A stretch of 64,000 bases of DNA from Planctomycetota bacterium (GTDB lineage Bacteria; Planctomycetota; UBA1135; UBA2386), in assembly GCA_016716265.1 (NCBI GenBank), contig JADJWQ010000003.1:62001-126000 (forward strand), written 5' to 3'. Below the pieces are notes generated by a model. It was not told the origin of the DNA. It did no database searches and saw only the letters and a list, made by a program, of their open reading frames with translations. How positions within the stretch are numbered: the first letter of the stretch is position 1; every line of letters begins with the position of its first letter. Of the stretch, positions 60,141 to 64,000 are shown piece after piece. The position numbers and the translations under genes were made by a program.

Positions 60141-61478
60141 GTGACCGCCTCGTCGCCGCCCCGCCCGTCCACCGCGCCCCTCGACGTCCTGCTGGTCAGC
60201 CACGGCCTGCCGCCGGAGAGCGTCGGCGGCGTCGAGCAGCACGTCGACGGCCTCGCGCGGGCCCTGGTCGCAGTCGGCCACCGCGTGCACGTGTGGACCA
60301 AGACCGGGCGCGGCGGCGCGGCGCAGGGCTCGACGTCGAGCGCGCCCGCCGACGCCGCGACGCCGTACGCGGTGACCCGGGTCGCCTACCGCTACGAGGG
60401 CCTCGACACGCTGCTGTCGCTGTACGCGGTGCCGCTGCTCGACCGCGCGCTGGCGGGCTTCCTCGCCGCCCACCGCTTCGACGTCGCGCACGTCCACCAC
60501 CTGACCGGGCTGTCGACCGGCAGCCTCGGGGTGCTCGCGCGACACCGCGTGCCGACCGTGCTGACGCTGCACGACTACTGGCTCCTGTGCCCGCGCGGCC
60601 AGATGTGGCACCGCGACGGCAGCGTGACCGACACCGTCGAGCCAGCGCGCTGCGCCGACTGCCTGCGGCCGTCGTTCGGCGGCTTCGTGCCGGCGGGTCC
60701 CGCGGGCGAGCAGGCGGTCGCCGGCCTGCACGCGCACGCCCGGGCGCTCCTCGACATCCCCGCGCGACTGATCGTGCCGTCACACCGCGCCGCACCGCCG
60801 TTCGTCGCGCTCGGCGTGCCGGCGGAGCGCCTCCATGCGGTCGAGAACGGCGTCGACGTCGACGCGCTGCGCGCGCTGCCGCTGCCGACCGCCGACGCCG
60901 ATCGCCCGCTGCGGGTCGGCTACCTCGGCACGCTGATCCCGAGCAAGGGCCTGCACGTGCTGGTCGACGCGCTCGCCGCGCTGCCCGCGGGGGCGATCGA
61001 GCTCCACGCGCACGGCAACGTCGTCCCCTACCACGGCGACGCGAGCTGGCTGACGCACACGCTGATGCGCGTGACGCCGGAGCGGCGCGTCGCCTGGCAC
61101 GGCCCCTACCACACGGCAGAGCTGCCGGGGATCCTCGCCGACCTCGACGTCGTCGCGGCACCGGCGCTGTGGCGCGAGGCGTTCGGCCTGACCGTGCGCG
61201 AGGCGCTCGCCGCGGGACGCCCGATCGTCGTCAGCGCGATCGGCGGCCTGCAGGACGCCGTGCGCGACGGCATCGCCGGTCGCGTGGTGCCACCCGGCGA
61301 CGTCGCTGCGTGGGCGCGCGCGCTCGGCGAGCTGGCCGCCGACCGCGCGGCGGTGCGCGCGATGGCGCGGCGCGCGCGCGACGAGGTGCCGGTGCGCGGC
61401 TTCCGGTCGATGGCCGACGAGCTCGTCGCGCATTACCGGGACGTGATCGCGCTTGCCCGGACCGCCGGCCGTCCGTAG
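60141..61478 (+). CDS. GT4-type glycosyltransferase
   Basis: A 445-residue GT-B fold enzyme of glycosyltransferase family 4. The N-terminal acceptor domain begins VLLVSHGLPPESVGGVEQHVDGLARAL. The C-terminal donor domain has LRVGYLGTLIPSKGLHVLVDAL and the EX7E motif in REAFGLTVREALAAGRPIV. It probably adds a sugar from a nucleotide donor to a surface polysaccharide or lipid carrier; the specificity is unknown. GTG 60141 is chosen because family homology begins there; the frame is open to 59853. No other glycan genes are adjacent. Confidence 0.82.
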   Translation: MTASSPPRPSTAPLDVLLVSHGLPPESVGGVEQHVDGLARALVAVGHRVHVWTKTGRGGAAQGSTSSAPADAATPYAVTRVAYRYEGLDTLLSLYAVPLLDRALAGFLAAHRFDVAHVHHLTGLSTGSLGVLARHRVPTVLTLHDYWLLCPRGQMWHRDGSVTDTVEPARCADCLRPSFGGFVPAGPAGEQAVAGLHAHARALLDIPARLIVPSHRAAPPFVALGVPAERLHAVENGVDVDALRALPLPTADADRPLRVGYLGTLIPSKGLHVLVDALAALPAGAIELHAHGNVVPYHGDASWLTHTLMRVTPERRVAWHGPYHTAELPGILADLDVVAAPALWREAFGLTVREALAAGRPIVVSAIGGLQDAVRDGIAGRVVPPGDVAAWARALGELAADRAAVRAMARRARDEVPVRGFRSMADELVAHYRDVIALARTAGRP

Positions 61479-61618
61479 GCTTGCCCGATTCCGCTGCGCA
61501 GCGAACCGTGCCCGCGCGGGTCGAGCCCCCGTCGCGGCCCGCCGCGACCCGACCGACGCCGCGACCGAACCGAGACCCGAGCGCGGCCGCGACCCACCAG
61601 ATGATCCAGGAGCAGTCG

Positions 61619-62965
61619 ATGACCGAGTCGTCGGCCCACAGCCGCGAATTCCCCGACCACGGCGACCGGAGCGCGCCGGTCCGCCGCGATCCGATCGAGG
61701 TCGTGTCGGGGGCGATCGACCACCGCGCGATCCAGGAGTTCCGACGCCGCGTGTTCAGCTCGGTCCACGAGCTCGAGCGGCTGCGCGACTGGGTCGAGAG
61801 CCCGATGGCCGGCGGCATCCAGCGCGGCCTCGTGCTGTGGGCGCTCGGCGACCACCAGCGCGCCGTCGAAGTGCTCGAAGGCGAGGCGCGCAACCCCGCG
61901 ATCGCGGTGTGCCTCGCGCGCAGCTACCACACCCTCGGTCGCTACGACGACGCCGAGAAGGTGCTGTCCGCGTCCGACATCGACCCGGTCCAGGCGGCGG
62001 CCCTGCTGCGCGTCGTCGAGGCGCGCGGTGACGGCGAGCGGCTGCAGCGCGAGATCGAGCGGCTCGGCGACATGCTGGAGCCGGTCGAGCGGCTCTACTT
62101 CCGCGGCCGCGCCCGCGAGTTCGCCGGCGACGCGCTCGGCGCGATCGCCGCCTACGACGAGGTGCTCGCCCAGGACGAGCAGCACGCCGAGGCGCTGTTC
62201 CGCCTCGCGCTGAACGTCGACCTGCGCGGCGAGGACGAGGAGGCGCGCGAGCTGTACGAGCGCGCGCTGATGATCCCGCCGGTCAACGAATCGGTCGTCA
62301 TGAACCTCGGCGTGCTGTACGAGGACGCGGGCAACTACCGCCGCGCGATGCAGTGCTTCGACCTCGTGCTGCAGGCGTCGCCGAACAACCCGCGCGCGCG
62401 CATGTTCCGGCGCGACGCCGCCGCCGCGCTGTCGATGTTCTACGACGAGGACCAGGAGCGCCGCGAGGACAAGCGCAACAAGGTCCTGCGCACGCCGATC
62501 AACGACTTCGAGCTGTCGGTCCGCAGCCGCAACTGCCTCGCGAAGATGGGTGTCTACACCCTCGGCGACCTGGTCAAGAAGACCGAGGCCGAGCTGCTCA
62601 GCTACAAGAACTTCGGCGAGACCTCGCTGCTCGAGATCAAGGAGATCCTCAAGAACAAGGGCCTGCGCCTGGGCATGGGCCAGGACGAGCTGATGACGGC
62701 GTCGATCGGGGAGACCGACGAGCCGCAGCTCGCCAGCGAGGAGATGCCCGATCCGTCGAGCCCCGACCCGTCGCGGCGCCCGGTCACCGAGCTCGACCTG
62801 TCGGTGCGCAGCCGCCGCATCGTCGACCTGCTGAAGATCCGCAGCATCGGCGACCTCGCGAACAAGACCGAGGCGGAGCTGCTCGCCTGCCCGAACTTCG
62901 GCCAGACCTCGCTCAACGAGATCAAGACGAAGCTCGACGAGCTCGGGCTGTCGCTGCGCGGCTGA
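61619..62965 (+). CDS. TPR protein with two RNA-polymerase alpha-CTD-like domains
   Basis: A 448-residue protein. Residues about 60-275 hold TPR-like helical repeats (ALFRLALNVDLRGEDEEARELYERALMIPP, VVMNLGVLYEDAGNYRRAMQCFDLVL). Two copies of the alpha-CTD helix-hairpin-helix module follow: INDFELSVRSRNCLAKMGVYTLGDLVKKTEAELLSYKNFGETSLLEIKEIL (about 301-350) and VTELDLSVRSRRIVDLLKIRSIGDLANKTEAELLACPNFGQTSLNEIKTKL (about 393-443). In RpoA this domain contacts UP-element DNA and activators. Here it may bind DNA or regulators away from core polymerase. ATG 61619 is supported by an AGGAG SD at 6 nt. This architecture is known to me from planctomycetes. Confidence 0.85.
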   Translation: MTESSAHSREFPDHGDRSAPVRRDPIEVVSGAIDHRAIQEFRRRVFSSVHELERLRDWVESPMAGGIQRGLVLWALGDHQRAVEVLEGEARNPAIAVCLARSYHTLGRYDDAEKVLSASDIDPVQAAALLRVVEARGDGERLQREIERLGDMLEPVERLYFRGRAREFAGDALGAIAAYDEVLAQDEQHAEALFRLALNVDLRGEDEEARELYERALMIPPVNESVVMNLGVLYEDAGNYRRAMQCFDLVLQASPNNPRARMFRRDAAAALSMFYDEDQERREDKRNKVLRTPINDFELSVRSRNCLAKMGVYTLGDLVKKTEAELLSYKNFGETSLLEIKEILKNKGLRLGMGQDELMTASIGETDEPQLASEEMPDPSSPDPSRRPVTELDLSVRSRRIVDLLKIRSIGDLANKTEAELLACPNFGQTSLNEIKTKLDELGLSLRG

Positions 62966-63002
62966 GCCGCTCGGCCGCCCGGCCGCGAGCTCGCGCACCG
63001 CG

Positions 63003-63608
63003 ATGTACGACCACCTGTCCGGCGAGGTCTGCGAGGCCCAGGGCGCGCGCGTCGTGCTGCGCACCGGCGACGGCGTCGGCTACGAGATCAAGGTCCCGGT
63101 GCGCGTCGCGGCGGGCCTGCAGGTCGGTGCGCGCGCGCAGCTCTACACGATCCTGCACGTCGTCGACAGCGCGCCGACGCTGCTCGGCTTCGCGTCCCGC
63201 GACGAGCGCGAGCTCGCGCGGCGCCTGCTGGCGGTGTCGGGGGTCGGCCCGTCGATCGCGCTCGCGATCCTCAGCACCTACCAGCCCACCGAGCTCGCCG
63301 GCTTCCTCACCACCGACGACACCCGCGCGCTGCAGCGCGTCAAGGGCGTCGGCGCGAAGACCGCCGAGCGCCTGTGCCTCGAGCTGCGCGACCGCGTCGC
63401 GCGCCTCGAGCTCGCGCCAACCGCGGCCCGCGGCGGCGCGGCCGCGGCCGGCGCCGTGCTGCCGCCGGCCGCCGAGGACGCGGTCATGGCGCTCGTCACG
63501 CTCGGCTACGCGGAGGCCGACGCGCGCAAACGCGTCGAGCGCGCGCGCGCCGATGCCGGCGCCGGCGACGACACCGGCGCGATCGTCCGGCGCGTGCTGC
63601 GCGGCTGA
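63003..63608 (+). CDS. ruvA: Holliday junction branch migration protein RuvA
   Basis: A 201-residue RuvA. The N-terminal OB fold begins MYDHLSGEVCEAQGARVVLRTGDGVGYEI. Two helix-hairpin-helix motifs follow (LLAVSGVGPSIALAILS and RVKGVGAKTAERLCLELRD), then an Ala/Gly linker and domain III (AVMALVTLGYAEADARKRVERA). It loads RuvB onto Holliday junctions. No ruvB or ruvC is next to it in this window. Confidence 0.95.
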   Translation: MYDHLSGEVCEAQGARVVLRTGDGVGYEIKVPVRVAAGLQVGARAQLYTILHVVDSAPTLLGFASRDERELARRLLAVSGVGPSIALAILSTYQPTELAGFLTTDDTRALQRVKGVGAKTAERLCLELRDRVARLELAPTAARGGAAAAGAVLPPAAEDAVMALVTLGYAEADARKRVERARADAGAGDDTGAIVRRVLRG

Positions 63609-63650
63609 CGCCCGCGCACGGCCGGGACGGTCTCGGGACGTGCGGCCCGC

Positions 63651-63677
63651 TTGACACCGAGGCGCCGACGCTAGAAT
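63651..63677 (+). promoter_or_regulatory. Sigma-70-like promoter of the selenoprotein gene
   Basis: TTGACA (63651-63656), a 15-nt spacer and TAGAAT (63672-63677). A perfect -35 and near-consensus -10 lie so close to the ATG at 63687 that the transcript would be almost leaderless. The spacer is slightly short. Confidence 0.5.
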
Positions 63678-63686
63678 CCCGCCACC

Positions 63687-64000
63687 ATGATCAAGTGCAC
63701 CACCGCGGCCTTCGCCACGGCGCTGCTGATCCCGACGGCGTTCGCGACCGCCCAGCTCCCGCTGGGAATGGACGCGCCGGCCTTCGAGATCAGGAATGCC
63801 TTCAATGGCGCACCGCCGAGCTTCGCCGAGCTCAAGGGCAGACTCGTGCTGCTCGAGTTCTTCGCCACCTGGTGAGGACCTTGCTCCGCATCGATCCCGC
63901 GGATGAACGAGCTTCACGAGAAGTTCGCAGACGCGGGGTTGGTGGTCGTCGGCGTGTCCGACGAGTCCGAAGAGCTCCTGCAGGAATACATCGAAAAGAA
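63687..64000 (+). CDS. Thioredoxin/TlpA-like selenoprotein (in-frame TGA), partial at the window edge
   Basis: The gene begins with a signal peptide (TAAFATALLIPTAFA) followed by a TlpA/AhpC-TSA start (PLGMDAPAFEIRNAFNGAPPSFAELKGRLVLLEFFATW). The next codon is TGA (63873-63875), and the same frame then continues GPCSASIPRMNELHEKF and LVVVGVSDESEELLQEYI to the edge with no other stop. Read as selenocysteine, the redox site is W-U-G-P-C, the standard WCGPC thioredoxin motif with the first Cys replaced by Sec. Conserved coding on both sides of the TGA argues against a true end at residue 62. It would act as a periplasmic thiol-disulfide or peroxide-handling protein. The 3' end lies outside the window. 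Confidence 0.82.
63885..63903 (+). promoter_or_regulatory. Candidate bacterial SECIS hairpin just after the TGA
   Basis: TCCGC (63885-63889) and GCGGA (63899-63903) can pair around a 9-nt loop that starts 14 nt past the TGA, the right distance for a bacterial SECIS read by SelB. The stem is short (5 bp), so this is a weak structural prediction that rests on the gene evidence. Confidence 0.35.

Overview
The window is very GC-rich, densely coded, mostly minus-strand chromosomal DNA. Several features point to a planctomycete (phylum Planctomycetota): a TPR protein carrying two RNA-polymerase alpha-CTD-like domains, an ECF sigma factor fused through a membrane segment to a large export-type C-terminus, a Ser/Thr kinase fused to a formylglycine-enzyme-like domain, and several signal-peptide-bearing proteins of the sort common in that phylum. 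This assignment is an inference; no rRNA lies in the window. I see no IS element, phage, tRNA, rRNA or CRISPR array.

Region 1 (1-6850, minus) is an rnfB / giant pyruvate:ferredoxin oxidoreductase / rnfC operon running off the left edge. It would link 2-oxoacid oxidation, ferredoxin and the ion-pumping Rnf complex. Region 2 (7174-18438, minus) looks like an undescribed RiPP locus. It has a 64-residue precursor with a double-glycine-type (GS) leader, a C39-peptidase ABC exporter, a HlyD-type adaptor, and six tandem JmjC/ribosomal-oxygenase-like genes joined mostly by 4-bp overlaps. Five of the six keep the Fe(II) ligand triad and one has lost it.

Region 3 (20412-32971, minus) is an anaerobic benzoyl-CoA degradation cluster: had, oah, GNAT, dch, bcrC, bcrB, bcrA, bcrD, SDR, GNAT, then an Rrf2-type regulator and two nearly identical LeuA-like genes. 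bcrB carries a one-base frameshift as given. An inverted repeat sits at the head of the cluster. Benzoyl-CoA would be reduced by the ATP-dependent class I reductase, hydrated (Dch), oxidised (Had) and ring-opened (Oah) to 3-hydroxypimeloyl-CoA. The PFOR/Rnf operon is a plausible source of reduced ferredoxin.

Region 4 (33025-49744) holds a secreted hydrolase, a lipoprotein nuclease/phosphatase-like protein, a large amidase with a domain inserted in it, an actin-like ATPase paired with a coiled-coil protein, ssb, a PilZ protein with a tandem repeat at its 3' end, and a translation/secretion block (ffh, rpsP, maf, rpmE, prfA, prmC). Region 5 (50008-64000) holds a kelch protein, the sigma-factor fusion, murA, the kinase-FGE fusion, a glycosyltransferase, the TPR-alpha-CTD protein and ruvA. 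At the right edge is a thioredoxin-like gene whose first redox cysteine is an in-frame TGA (W-TGA-G-P-C), very likely a selenoprotein.

Most starts were chosen from family length, Shine-Dalgarno (SD) sequence and 4-bp overlaps. Family calls come from recognised motifs, not database searches.
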